A stretch of 64,000 nt of DNA from Tetragonia tetragonoides (taxonomy: Eukaryota > Streptophyta > Magnoliopsida > Caryophyllales > Aizoaceae). The stretch's first letter is position 1, and each line of letters begins with the position of its first letter. The translations under genes and the position numbers were made by a program. This document shows, in pieces, positions 26,201 through 37,929 of the stretch. The notes below the pieces were generated by a model. The model was not told where the DNA came from. It saw nothing but the letters and a program-made list of their open reading frames with translations, and did not search any database. Location of the stretch: positions 23,250,501-23,314,500 of the forward strand of contig CM076141.1 of assembly GCA_038025085.1 (NCBI GenBank), in the 5' to 3' direction.

Positions 26201-28535
26201 AATACTTTGTTTGCATTCATTTGAGCGTGAAACTACACCTAGGATGTTTACAGTTACAAACAAGCTTCAACTCATGCTCTTGAATTCATTTACGCGTTTT
26301 AACAGCTCTTACGACTAGGGTGATAGAAATTGAGTTCTTTTGTGTTGTATATTAAGAGAAAATATCCAAATACTTTGTTTGCATTCATTTGAGTGTGAAA
26401 TAACACCAGGGTTGTTTACAAGTACAAACAAGCTTCAACTCAAGCTTTTGAATGCATTTACGCGTTTTAAAAGCTCATACGAGTAGGGTGAAAGAGATTT
26501 GAGTTCTTTTGTGTTGTATATTAAGAGAAAGCATCCAAATACTTTTTTTTCATTCAGTTGAGTGTGAAACTATACCTAGGATGTTTACAGTTACAAACAA
26601 GCTTCAACTCAAGCTTTTGAATGCATTTACGCGTTTTAAAAGCTCATACGAGTAGGGTGAAAGAGATTTAAGTTCTTTTGTGTTGTATATTAAGAGAAAG
26701 CATCCAAATACTTTGTTTGCATTTATTTGAGTGTGAAACTACACCTAGGATGTTTAAAAGTACAAACAAGCTTCAACTCAAGCTTTTGAATGAATTTACG
26801 CGTTTTAACAGCTCTTACGACTAGGGTGATAGAAATTGAGTTCTTTTGTGTTGTATATTAAGACAAAATATCCAAATACTTTGTTTGCATTCATTTGTGT
26901 GTGAAACTACACCTAGGATGTTTACAAGTACAAACAAGCTTCAACTCAAGCTTTTGAATGTATTTACGCGTTTTAACAGCTCTTTCGACTAGGGTGATGG
27001 AAATTGAGTTCTTTTGTGTTGTATATTAATAGAAAGCATCCAAATAATTTGTTTGCATTCATTTCAGTGTGAAACTACACCTAGGATGTTTACAATTACA
27101 AACAAGCTTCAACTCAAGCTTTTTAATGCATTTACGCGTTTTAAAAGCTCATACGAGTAGGGTGAAAGAGATTTGAGTTCTTTTGTGTTGTATATTAAGA
27201 GAAGGCATCCAAATACTTTGTTTGCATTCATTTGAGCGTGAAACTACACCTAGGATGTTTACAAGTACAAACAAGCTTCAACTCAAGCTTTTGAATGTAT
27301 TTACGCATTTTAAAAGCTCATACGAGTAGGGTGAATGAGATTTGAGTTCTTTTGGGTTATATAGTAAGAGAAAGCATCCAAATACTTTGTTTGCATTCAT
27401 TTAAGTGTGAAACTACACCTAGGATGTTTACAAGTACAAACAAGCTTCAACTCAAGCTTTTGAATGCATTTACGCGTTTTAAAAGCTCATACGAGGAGGG
27501 TGAAAGAGATTTGAGTTCTTTTGTGTTGTATATTAAGAGAAAGCATCCAAATACTTTGTTTGCATTCATTTGAGTGTGAAACTACACCTAGGATGTTTAC
27601 AGTTACAAACAAGCTTCAACTCATGCTTTTGAATTCATTTACGCGTTTTAACAGCTCTTACGACTAGGGTGATAGAAATTGAGTTCTTTTGTGTTGTATA
27701 TTAAGACAAAATATCCAAATACTTTGTTTGCATTCATTTGTGTGTGAAACTACACCTAGGATGTTTACAAGTACAAACAAGCTTCAACTCAAGCTTTTGA
27801 ATGTATTTATGCGTTTTAACAGCTGTTACGAGTAGGGTGATGGAAATTGAGTTCTTTTGTGTTGTATATTAATAGAAAGCATCCAAATACTTTGTTTGCA
27901 TTCATTTCAGTGTGAAACTACACCTAGGATGTTTACAATTACAAACAAGCTTCCACTCAAGCTTTTTAATGCATTTACGCGTTTTAAAAGCTCATACGAG
28001 TAGGGTGAAAGAGATTTGAGTTCTTTTGTGTTGTATATTAAGAGAAAGCATCCAAATACTTTGTTTGCATTCATTTGAGCGTGAAACTACACCTAGGATG
28101 TTTACAGTTACAAACAAGCTTCAACTCAAGCTTTTGAATTCATTTACGCTTTTTAACAGCTCTTACGACTAGGGTGATAGAAATTGAGTTCTTTTGTGTT
28201 GTATATTAAGAGAAAAAATACAAATACTTTGTTTGCATTCATTTGAGTGTGAAATAACACCAGGGTTGTTTACAAGTACAAACAAGCTTCAACTCAAGCT
28301 TTTGAATGCATTTACGCGTTTTAAAAGCTCATACGAGGAGGGTGAAAGAGATTTGAGTTCTTTTGTGTTGTATATTAAGAGAAAGCATCCAAATACTTTG
28401 TTTGCATTCATTTGAGTGTGAAACTACACCTAGGATGTTTACAGTTACAAACAAGCTTCAACTCATGCTTTTGAATTCATTTACGCGTTTTAACAGCTCT
28501 TACGACTAGGGTGATAGAAATTGAGTTCTTTTGTG
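25130..28535. repeat. ~3.4-kb block, copy 1 (offset ~12,800 from copy 2)
   Basis: About 20 monomers collinear with 37,930-41,335. Anchors: GGGTTATATAG (~25,163 and ~37,963), GAGAGTTGAGTTG (~25,652 and ~38,452), CTCATGCTCT (26,271 and 39,071), the R monomer with AAATAATTTG (~27,041 and ~39,841), and the P monomer with GAGAAAAAAT (28,194 and 40,993). One internal patch (~27,250-27,470) does not match: it carries an AAGTACAAAC/GGGTTATATAG segment in place of the P monomer at 40,151, as if converted from a neighbouring block. Confidence 0.8.
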
Positions 28536-29980
28536 TTGTATATTAAGAGAAAATATCCAAATACTTTGTTTGCATTCATTTGAGTGTGAAATAACACCCG
28601 GGTTGTTTACAAGTACAAACAAGCTTCAACTCAAGCTTTTGAATGCATTTACGCGTTTTAAAAGCTCATACGAGTAGGGTGAAAGAGATTTGATTTCTTT
28701 TGTGTTGTATATTAAGAGAAAGCACCCAAAGTTTTGTTTGCATTCTTTCGAGTATGAAACTACACCTTGGATGTTTACAAGTACAAACAAGCTTCAACTC
28801 AAGCTTTTGAATGTATTTACGCGTTATAAAAGCTCATACGAGTAGGGTGAAAAAGATTTGACTTCTTTTGTGTTGTATATTCAGAGAAGCATCCAAATAC
28901 TTTGTTTCCATTCATTTAGGTGTGAAACTACACCTAGGATGTTTACAAGTACAAACAAGCTCCAACTCAAGCTTTTGAATGTATTTACGCGTTTTAAAAG
29001 CTCATACGAGTAGGGTGAAAGAGATTTGAGTTCTTTTGTGTTGTATATTAAGAGAAAGCATCCAAATACTTTGTTTGCATTCATTTGAGTGTGAAACTAT
29101 ACCTAGGATGTTGACAGTTACAAACATGCTTCAACTCAAGCTTTTGAATGCATTTACGCGTTTTAAAAGCTCATACGAGTAGGGTGAAAGAGATTTGAGT
29201 TCTTTTGTGTTGTATAGTAAGAGAAAGCATCCAAATACTTTGTTTGCATTCATTTGAGTGTGAAACTACACCTAGGATGATTACAAGTAGAAACAAGCTT
29301 CAACTCAAGCTTTTGAATGCATTTACGCGTTTTAAAAGCTCATACGAGTAGGGTGAAAGAGATTTGAGATCTTTTGTGTTGTATATTAAGAGAAAGCATC
29401 CAAATACTTTGTTTGCATTTATTTGAGTGTGAAACTACACCTAGGATGTTTAAAAGTACAAACAAGCTTCAACTCAAGCTTTTGAATGAATTTACGCGTT
29501 TTAACAGCTCTTACGACTAGGGTGATAGAAATTGAGTTCTTTTGTGTTGTATATTAAGACAAAATATCCAAATACTTTGTTTGCATTCATTTGTGAGTGA
29601 AACTACACCTAGGATGTTTACAAGTACAAACAAGCTTCAACTCAAGCTTTTCAATGTATTTACGCGTTTTAACAGCTCTTACGACTAGGGTGATAGAAAT
29701 TGAGTTCTTTTGTGTTGTATATTAATAGAAAGCATCCAAATACTTTGTTTGCATTCATTTCAGTGTGAAACTACACCTAGGATGTTTACAATTACAAACA
29801 AGCTTCCACTCAAGCTTTTTAATGCATTTACGCGTTTTAAAAGCTCATACGAGTAGGGTGAAAGAGATTTGAGTTCTTTTGTGTTGTATATTAAGAGAAA
29901 GCATCCAAATACTTTGTTTGCATTCATTTGAGCGTGAAACTACACCTAGGATGTTTACAGTTACAAACAAGCTTCAACTC
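28536..29980. repeat. P-V-W-Y-I-U-Q-R-S run, ancestor-like form of the 18-mer
   Basis: The classes appear in the order used by the HOR at 48,068-58,851, but without separate X and Z units. At ~29,050-29,130 a generic first half is joined to the Y-type tail (GTTGACAGTTACAAACATGC). The I-type monomer (GATGATTACAAGTAGAAAC) and GAGATCTTTTG U monomer match the shortened copy at 56,661-58,851. The P monomer here has CACCCGGGTTG instead of CACCAGGGTTG. Confidence 0.72.
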
Positions 29981-30679
29981 ATGCTCTTGAATTCATTTAC
30001 GCGTTTTAACAGCTCTTACGACTAGGGTGATAGAAATTGAGTTCTTTTGTGTTGTATATTAAGAGAAAATATCCAAATACTTTGTTTGCATTCATTTGAG
30101 TGTGAAATAACACCAGGGTTGTTTACAAGTACAAACAAGCTTCAACTCAAGCTTTTGAATGCATTTACGCGTTTTAAAAGCTCATACGAGTAGGGTGAAA
30201 GAGATTTGAGTTCTTTTGTGTTGTATATTAAGAGAAAGCATCCAAATAGTTTTTTTTCATTCAGTTGAGTGTGAAACTATACCTAGGATGTTTACAGTTA
30301 CAAACAAGCTTCAACTCAAGCTTTTGAATGCATTTACGCGTTTTAAAAGCTCATACGAGTAGGGTGAAAGAGATTTGAGTTCTTTTGTGTTGTATATTAA
30401 GAGAAAGCATCCAAATACTTTGTTTGCATTTATTTGAGTGTGAAACTACACCTAGGATGTTTAAAAGTACAAACAAGCTTCAACTCAAGCTTTTGAATGT
30501 ATTTACGCGATTTAAAAGCTCATACGAGTAGGGTGAAAGAGATTTGAGTTCTTTTGTGTTGTATAGTAAGAGAAAGCATCCAAATACTTTGTTTGCATTC
30601 ATTTGAGTGTGAAACTACACCTAGGATGATTACAAGTAGAAACAAGCTTCAACTCAAGCTTTTGAATGTATTTACACGT
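29981..30679. repeat. P-T-U run repeated from ~26,274
   Basis: CTCATGCTCT at 29,978 matches 26,271 (offset 3,707, 22 monomers) and the next three monomers follow: P, a T with TTCAGTTGAG, and U with TTTAAAAGTAC. It then enters the TAGTAAG/GATGATTACAAGTAGAAAC series leading to the block at 30,680. Confidence 0.7.
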
Positions 30680-31930
30680 TTTAAAAGCTCATACGAGTAG
30701 GGTGAAAGAGATTTGAGTTCTTTTGTGTTGTATATTAAGAAAAAGCATCCAAATTCTTTGTTTCCATTCATTTAAGTGTGAAACTACACCTAGGATGTTT
30801 ACAAGAACAAACAAGCTTCAACTCAAGCTTTTGAATGTATTTACGCATTTTAAAAGCTCATACGAGTAGGGTGAAAGAGATTTGAGTTCTTTTGGGTTAT
30901 ATAGTAAGAGAAAGCATCCAAATACTTTGTTTGCATTCATTTAAGTGTGAAACTACACCTAGGATGTTTACAAGTACAAACAAGCTTCAACTCAAGCTTT
31001 TGAATGAATTTACGCGTTTTAACAGCTCTTACGACTAGAGTGATAGAAATTGAGTTCTTTTGTGTTGTATATTAAGAGAAAATATCCAAATACTTTGTTT
31101 GCATTCAATTGAGTGTGAAATAACACCAGGGTTGTTTACAAGTACAAACAAGCTTCAACTCAAGCTTTTGAATGCATTTACGCGTTTTAAAAGCTCATTC
31201 GAGTAGGGTGAAAGAGATTTGATTTCTTTTGTGTTGTATATTAAGAGAAAGCACCCAAATGTTTTGTTTGCATTCTTTTGAGTATGAAACTACACCAAGA
31301 ATGTGGTAAATTACAAACAAGCTTCAACTCAAGCTTTTGAATGCATTTATGCGTTTTAAAAGCTCATACGAGTAGGGTGAAAGAGAGTTGAGTTGTTTTG
31401 TGTTGTATATTAAGAGAAGGCATCCAAATACTTTGTTTGCATTCATTTGAGTGTGAAACTACACCTAGGATGTTTAGAGTTACAAACAAGCTTCAACTCA
31501 AGCTTTTGAATGCATTTACGCGTTTTAAAAGCTCATACGAGGAGTGTGAAAGAGATTTCAGTTCTTTTGTGATGTATATTAGAAAGCATCCAATTACTTT
31601 GTTTGCATTTATTTGAGTGTGAAACTACACCTAGGATGTTTACAAGTACAAACAAGCTTCAACTCAAGCTTTTGAATGCATTTACGCGTTTTAAAAGCTC
31701 ATACGAGTAGGGTGAAAGAGATTTGAGTTCTTTTGGGTTGTATAGTAAGAGAAAGCATCCAAATACTTTGTTTGCATACATTTGAGTGTGAAACTACACC
31801 TAGGATGTTTACAAGTACAAACAAGCTTCAACGCTAGCTTTTGAATGTATTTACGCGTTTTAAAAGCTCATACGAGTAAGGAGAAAGAGATTTGAGTTCT
31901 TTTGTGTTGTATATTAAGAGAAAGCATCCA
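30680..31930. repeat. ~1.25-kb block, second copy
   Basis: Collinear with 24,950-26,200 at offset 5,730. It ends near 31,930 where this copy has AAATACATTTTTTTC and the first has AAATACTTTGTTTGC. Confidence 0.75.
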
Positions 31931-32319
31931 AATACATTTTTTTCATTTATTTGAGTGTGAAACTACACCTAGGATGTTTACAGTAACAAACAAGCTTCAA
32001 CTCAAGCTTTTGAATGCATTTACGCGTTTTAAAAGCTCATACGAGGAGGGTGAAAGAGATTTGAGTTCTTCTGTGTTGTATATTAGAAAGCATCCAAATA
32101 CTTTGTTTGCATTTATTTGAGTGTGAAACTACACCTAGGATGTTACAAGTACAAACAAGCTTCAACTCAAGCTTTTGAATAAATTTACGCGTTTTAACAG
32201 CTCTTACGACTAGGGTGATAGAAATTGAGTTCTTTTGTGTTGTATATTAAGAGAAAATATACAAATACTTTGTTTGCATTCAATTGAGTGTGAAATAACA
32301 CCAGGGTTGTTTACATGTA
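31931..32319. repeat. Short mosaic stretch, about two monomers
   Basis: Contains a monomer with TTCTTCTGTG and TATTAGAAAGC and then a P-like unit with ATTCAATTGAG. One monomer is shortened by a base (GGATGTTACAAG near 32,143). The TTCTTCTGTG monomer reappears at ~62,552 inside the two-monomer segment that distinguishes the 62-kb block from its 35-kb counterpart. Confidence 0.7.
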
Positions 32320-35300
32320 CAAACAAGCTTCAACTCAAGCTTTTGAATGCATTTACGCGTTTTAAAAGCTCATACGAGTAGGGTGAAAGAGATTTGAGTT
32401 CTTTCGTGTTGTATATTAAGAGAAAGCATCCAAATACTTTGTTTGCATTCATTTGAGTGTAAAACTACACCTAGGATGTTTAGAGTTACAAACAAGCTTC
32501 AACTCAAGCTTTTGAATGCATTTACGCGTTTTAAAAGCTCATACGAGGAGGGTGAAAGAGATTTGAGTGCTTTTGTGTTGTATATTAGAAAGCATCCAAA
32601 TAGTTTGTTTGCATTTATTTGAGTGTGAAACTACACCTAGGATGTTTACAAGTACAAACAAGCTTCAACTCAAGCTTTTGAATGAATTTACGCGTTTTAA
32701 CAGCTCTTACGACTAGGGTGATAGAAATTGTGTTCTTTTGGGTTGTATATTAAGAGAAAATATACAAATACTTTGTTTGCATTCAATTGAGTGTGAAATA
32801 ACACCAGGGTTGTTTACAAGTACAAACAAGCTTCAACTCAAGCTTTTGAATGCATTTACGCGTTTTAAAAGCTCATACGAGTAGGGTGAAAGTGATTTGA
32901 TTTCTTTTGTGTTGCATATTAAGAGAAAGCACCCAAATGTTTTGTTTGCATTCTTTTGAGTGTGAAACTACACCAAGAATGTGTTAAATTACAAAAAACA
33001 AGCTTCAACTCAAGCTTTTGAATGCATTTACGCGTTTTAAAAGCTCATACGAGTAGGATGAAAGAGATTTGATGTCTTTTGTGTTGTATATTAAGAGAAA
33101 GCACCCAACTGTTTTGTTTGCAATCATTTGAGTGTGAAACTATACCTAGGATGTTTACAGTTACAAACAAGCTTCAACTCAAGCTTTTAAATTCATTTAC
33201 TCGTTTTAAAGGCTCATACGAGTAGGGTGAAAGAGATTTGAGTTCTTTTGGGTTGTATATTAAGAGAAAGCATCCAAATGCTTTGTTTGCATTCATTTTA
33301 GTGTGAAACTACACCTAGGATGTTTACAAGTACAAACAAGCTTCAACTCAAGCTTTTGAATGAATTTATGCGTTTTAACAGCTCTTACGAATAGGGTGAT
33401 AGAAATTGAGTTCTTTTGTGTTGTATATTAAGAGAAAATATCCAAATACTTTGTTTGCATTCATTTGAGTGTGAAATAACACCCGGGTTGTTTACAAGTA
33501 CAAACAAGCTTCAACACAAACTTTTGAATGCATTTACGCGTTTTAAAAGCTCATACAAGGAGGGTGAAAGAGATTTGAGTTCTTTTGTGTTGTATATTAA
33601 GAGAAAGCATCCAAATACTTTGTTTCCATTCATTTGAGTGTGAAACTACACCGAGCATGTTTACAGTTACAAACAAGCTTCAACTCAAGCTTTTGAATGC
33701 ATTTACGCGTTTTAAAAGCTCATACGAGTAGGGTGAAAGAGATTTGATTTCTTTTGTGTTGTATATTAAGGGAAAGCACCCAAATGTTTTGTTTGCATTC
33801 TTTTGAGTATGAAACTACACCAAGAATGTGTTAAGTTACAAACAAGCTTCAACTCAAGCTTTTGAATGCATTTACGCGTTTTAAAAGCTCATACGAGGAG
33901 GGTGAAAGAGATTTAAGTTCTTTTGTGTTGTATATTAGAAAGCATCCAAATACTTTGTTTGCATTCATTTGAGTGTGAAACTACACCTAGGATGTTTACA
34001 AGTACAAACAAGCTTCAACTCTAGCTTTTGAATGTATTTACGCGTTTTAAAAGCTCATACGAGTACGGTGAAAGAGATTTGAGTTCTTTTGTGTTGTATA
34101 TTAAGAGAAAGCATCCAAATACTTTGTTTGCATTCATTTGAGTGTAAAACTACACCTAGGATGTTTAGAGTTACAAACAAGCTTCAACTCAAGCTTTTGA
34201 ATGCATTTACGCGTTTTAAAAGCTCATACGAGGATGGTGAAAGAGATTTGAGTGCTTTTGTGTTGTATATTAGAAAGCATCCAAATACTTTGTTTGCATT
34301 TATTTGAGTGTGAAACTACACCTAGGATGTTTACAAGTACAAACAAGCTTCAACTCAAGCTTTTGAATGAATTTACGCGTTTTAACAGCTCTTACGACTA
34401 GGGTGATAGAAATTGAGTTCTTTTGTGTTGTATATTAAGAAAAAATATACAAATACTTTGTTTGCATTCAATTGAGTGTGAAATAACACCAGGGTTGTTT
34501 ACAAGTACAAACAAGCTTTAACTCAAGCTTTTGAATGCATTTACGCGTTTTAAAAGCCCATACGAGTAGGGTGAAAGTGATTTGATTTCTTTTGTGTTGT
34601 ATATTAAGAGAAAGCACCCAAATGTTTTGTTTGCATTCTTTTGAGTATGAAACTACACCAAGAATGTGTTCAATTACAAACAAGCTTCAACTCAAGCTTT
34701 TGAATGCATTTACGCGTTTTAAAAGCTCATACGAGTAGGGTGAAAGTGATTTGATGTCTTTTGTGTTGTATATTAAGAGAAAGCACTCAAATGTTTTGTT
34801 CGCATTCATTTGAGTGTGAAACTATACCTAGGATGTTTACAGTTACAAACAAGCTTCAACTCAAGCTTTTGAATGCATTTACGCATTTTAAAAGCTCATA
34901 CGAGTAGGGTGAAAGAGATTTGAGTTCTTTTGGGTTGTATAGTAAGAGAAAGCATCCAAATACTTTGTTTGCATTCATTTGAGTGTGAAACTACACCTAG
35001 GATGTTTACAGTTACAAAAAAGCTTCAACTCAAGCTGTTGAATGTATTTACTCGTTTTAACAGCTCTTACGACTAGGGTGATGGAAATTGAGTTCTTTTG
35101 TGTTTTATATTAAGAGAAAGCATCCAAATACTTTGTTTGCATTTATTTGAGTGTGAAACTACACCTAGGATGTTTACAGTTACAAACAAGCTTCAACTCA
35201 AGCTTTTAAATGCATTTACGCGTTTTAAAAGCTCATACGAGGAGGGTGAAAGAGATTTGAGTTCTTTTGTGTTTTATATTAGAAAGCATCCGATTACTTT

Positions 35301-36374
35301 GTTTGCATTTATTTGAGTGTGAAATTACACCTTGGATGTTTACAAGTACAAACAAGCTTCAAGTCAAGCTTTTGAATGAATTTACGCGTTTTAACAGCTC
35401 TTACGACTAGGGTGATAGAAATTGAGTTCTTTTGTGTTGTATATTAAGAGAAAATATCCAAATACTTTGTTTGCATTCATTTGAGTGTGAAATAACACCA
35501 GGGTTGTTTACAAGTACAAACAAGCTTCAACTCAAGCTTTTGAATGCATTTACGCGTTTTAAAAGCTCATCCGAGGAGGGTGAAAGAGATTTGAGTTCTT
35601 TTGTGTTGTATATTAAGAGAAAGCATCCAAATACTTTGTTTGCATTCATTTGAGTGTGAAACTACACCTAGGATGTTTAGAGTTACAAACAAGCTTCAAC
35701 TCAAGCTTTTGAATGCATTTACGCGTTTTAAAAGCTCACACGAGGAGGGTAAAAGAGATTTGAGTTCTTTTGTGTTGTATATTAAGAGAAAGCATCCAAA
35801 TACTTTGTTTGCATTCATTTGAGTGTGAAACTACACCTAGGATGTTTAGAGTTACAAACAAGCTTCAACTCAAGCTTTTGAATGCATTTACGCGTTTTAA
35901 AAGCTCATACGAGTACGGTGAAAGAGATTTGAGTTGTTTTGTGTTGAATATTAAGAGAAAGCATCCAAATACTTTGGTTGCATTCATTTGAGTGTGAAAC
36001 TATACCTAGGAAGTTTACAGTTACAAACAAGCTTCAACACAAGCTTTTGAATGCATTTACGCGTTTTAAAAGCTCATACGAGTAGGGTGAAAGAGATTTG
36101 AGTTCTTTTGTGTTGTATATTAAGAAAAAGCATCCAAATTCTTTGTTTCCATTCATTTAAGTGTGAAACTACACCTAGGATGTTTACAAGTACAAACAAG
36201 CTTCAACTCAAGCTTTTGAATGTATTTACGCATTTTAAAAGCTCATACGAGTAGGGTGAAAGAGATTTGAGTTCTTTTGGGTTATATACTAAGAGAAAGC
36301 ATCCAAATACTTTGTTTGCATTCATTTAAGTGTGAAACTACACCTAGGATGTTTACAAGTACAAACAAGCTTCA
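32320..36374. repeat. ~4-kb block, copy 1 of a displaced duplication
   Basis: Collinear with ~59,610 to the window end. Exact anchors: 32,404/59,695, a 3-bp-inserted monomer (ACAAAAAACAAGC, 32,991/60,282), 33,416/60,707, 34,089/61,380 and 35,098/62,389, all 27,291 bp apart. After 35,432 the offset is 27,626 because copy 2 has two more monomers. Typical units have ATTCAATTGAG, CACCAAGAATGTG, GATTTGATGTC and GTGTAAAAC. Within it, monomers at 32,404 and 34,089 recur 1,685 bp apart (10 monomers). Confidence 0.87.
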
Positions 36375-36950
36375 ACTCAAGCTTTTGAATGAATATACGC
36401 GTTTTAACAGCTCTTACGACTAGAGTGATAGAAATTGAGTTCTTTTGTGTTGTATATTAAGAGAAAATATCCAAATACTTTGTTTGCATTCAATTGAGTG
36501 TGAAATAACACCAGGGTTGTTTACAAGTACAAACAAGCTTCAACTCAAGCTTTTGAATGCATTTACGCGTTTTAAAAGCTCATTCGAGTAGGGTGAAAGA
36601 GATTTGATTTCTTTTGTGTTGTATATTAAGAGAAAGCACCCAAATGTTTTGTTTGCATTCTTTTGAGTATGAAACTACACCAAGAATGTGGTAAATTACA
36701 AACAAGCTTCAACTCAAGCTTTTGAATGCATTTACGCGTTTTAAAAGCTCATACGAGTAGGGTGAAAGAGAGTTGAGTTGTTTTGTGTTGTATAGTAAGA
36801 GAAGGCATCCAAATACTTTGTTTGCATTCATTTGAGTGTGAAACTACACCTAGGATGTTTAGAGTTACAAACAAGCTTCAACTCAAGCTTTTGAATGCAT
36901 TTACGCGTTTTAAAAGCTCATACGAGGAGGGTGAAAGAGATTTCAGTTCT
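35259..36950. repeat. 10-monomer block, second of three dispersed copies
   Basis: Collinear with 24,145-25,835 and, in its first 1,116 bases, with 62,885-64,000. It leaves the 24-kb version near 36,950: here TTCAGTTCTTTTGGGTTG, there TTCAGTTCTTTTGTGATG. That skip removes two monomers relative to 25,836-~26,000. Confidence 0.82.
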
Positions 36951-37929
36951 TTTGGGTTGTATAGTAAGAGAAAGCATCCAAATACTTTGTTTGCATACAT
37001 TTGAGTGTGAAACTACACCTAGGATGTTTACAAGTACAAACAAGCTTCAACTCTAGCTTTTGAATGTATTTACGCGTTTTAAAAGCTCATACGAGTAGGG
37101 AGAAAGAGATTTGAGTTCTTTTGTGTTGTATATTAAGAGAAAGCATCCAAATACTTTGTTTGCATTCATTTGAGCGTGAAACTACACCTAGGATGTTTAC
37201 AGTTACAAACAAGCTTCAACTCATGCTCTTGAATTCATTTACGCGTTTTAACAGCTCTTACGACTAGGGTGATAGAAATTGAGTTCTTTTGTGTTGTATA
37301 TTAAGAGAAAATATCCAAATACTTTGTTTGCATTCATTTGAGTGTGAAATAACACCAGGGTTGTTTACAAGTACAAAAAAGCTTCAACTCAAGCTTTTGA
37401 ATGCATTTACGCGTTTTAAAAGCTCATACGAGTAGGGTGAAAGAGATTTGAGTTCTTTTGTGTTGTATATTAAGAGAAAGCATCCAAATGCTTTTTTTTC
37501 ATTCAGTTGAGTGTGAAACTATACCTAGGATGTTTACAGTTACAAACAAGCTTCAACTCAAGCTTTTGAATGCATTTACGCGTTTTAAAAGCTCATACGA
37601 GTAGGGTGAAAGAGATTTGAGTTCTTTTGTGTTGTATATTAAGAGAAGGCATCCAAATACTTTGTTTGCATTCATTTGAGTGTGAAACTACACCTAGGAT
37701 GTTTAGAGTTACAAACAAGCTTCAACTCAAGCTTTTGAATGCATTTACGCGTTTTAAAAGCTCATACGAGGAGGGTGAAAGAGATTTCAGTTCTTTTGTG
37801 ATGTATATTAGAAAGCATCCAATTACTTTGTTTGCATTTATTTGAGTGTGAAACTACACCTAGGATGTTTACAAGTACAAACAAGCTTCAACTCAAGCTT
37901 TTGAATGCATTTACGCGTTTTAAAAGCTC
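36951..37929. repeat. Recombinant join of S-P-T run and GAGAAGGC monomer
   Basis: About six monomers: a GCATACATTTGAG unit, S with CTCATGCTCT (~37,211), P, T with AAATGCTTTTTTTTC, then a GAGAAGGCATCC monomer (37,627) followed by GATGTATATTAG. The first part matches ~26,030-26,640 and the second ~25,680-25,900, so two stretches that are ordered one way at 25-26 kb are joined in the opposite order here. Confidence 0.7.

Noticed and set aside
31801..31940. Possible unrelated insertion where sequence reads AAATACATTTTTTTC
   Set aside because: It aligns base for base with the eight-T monomer class; only a few substitutions make it look different.
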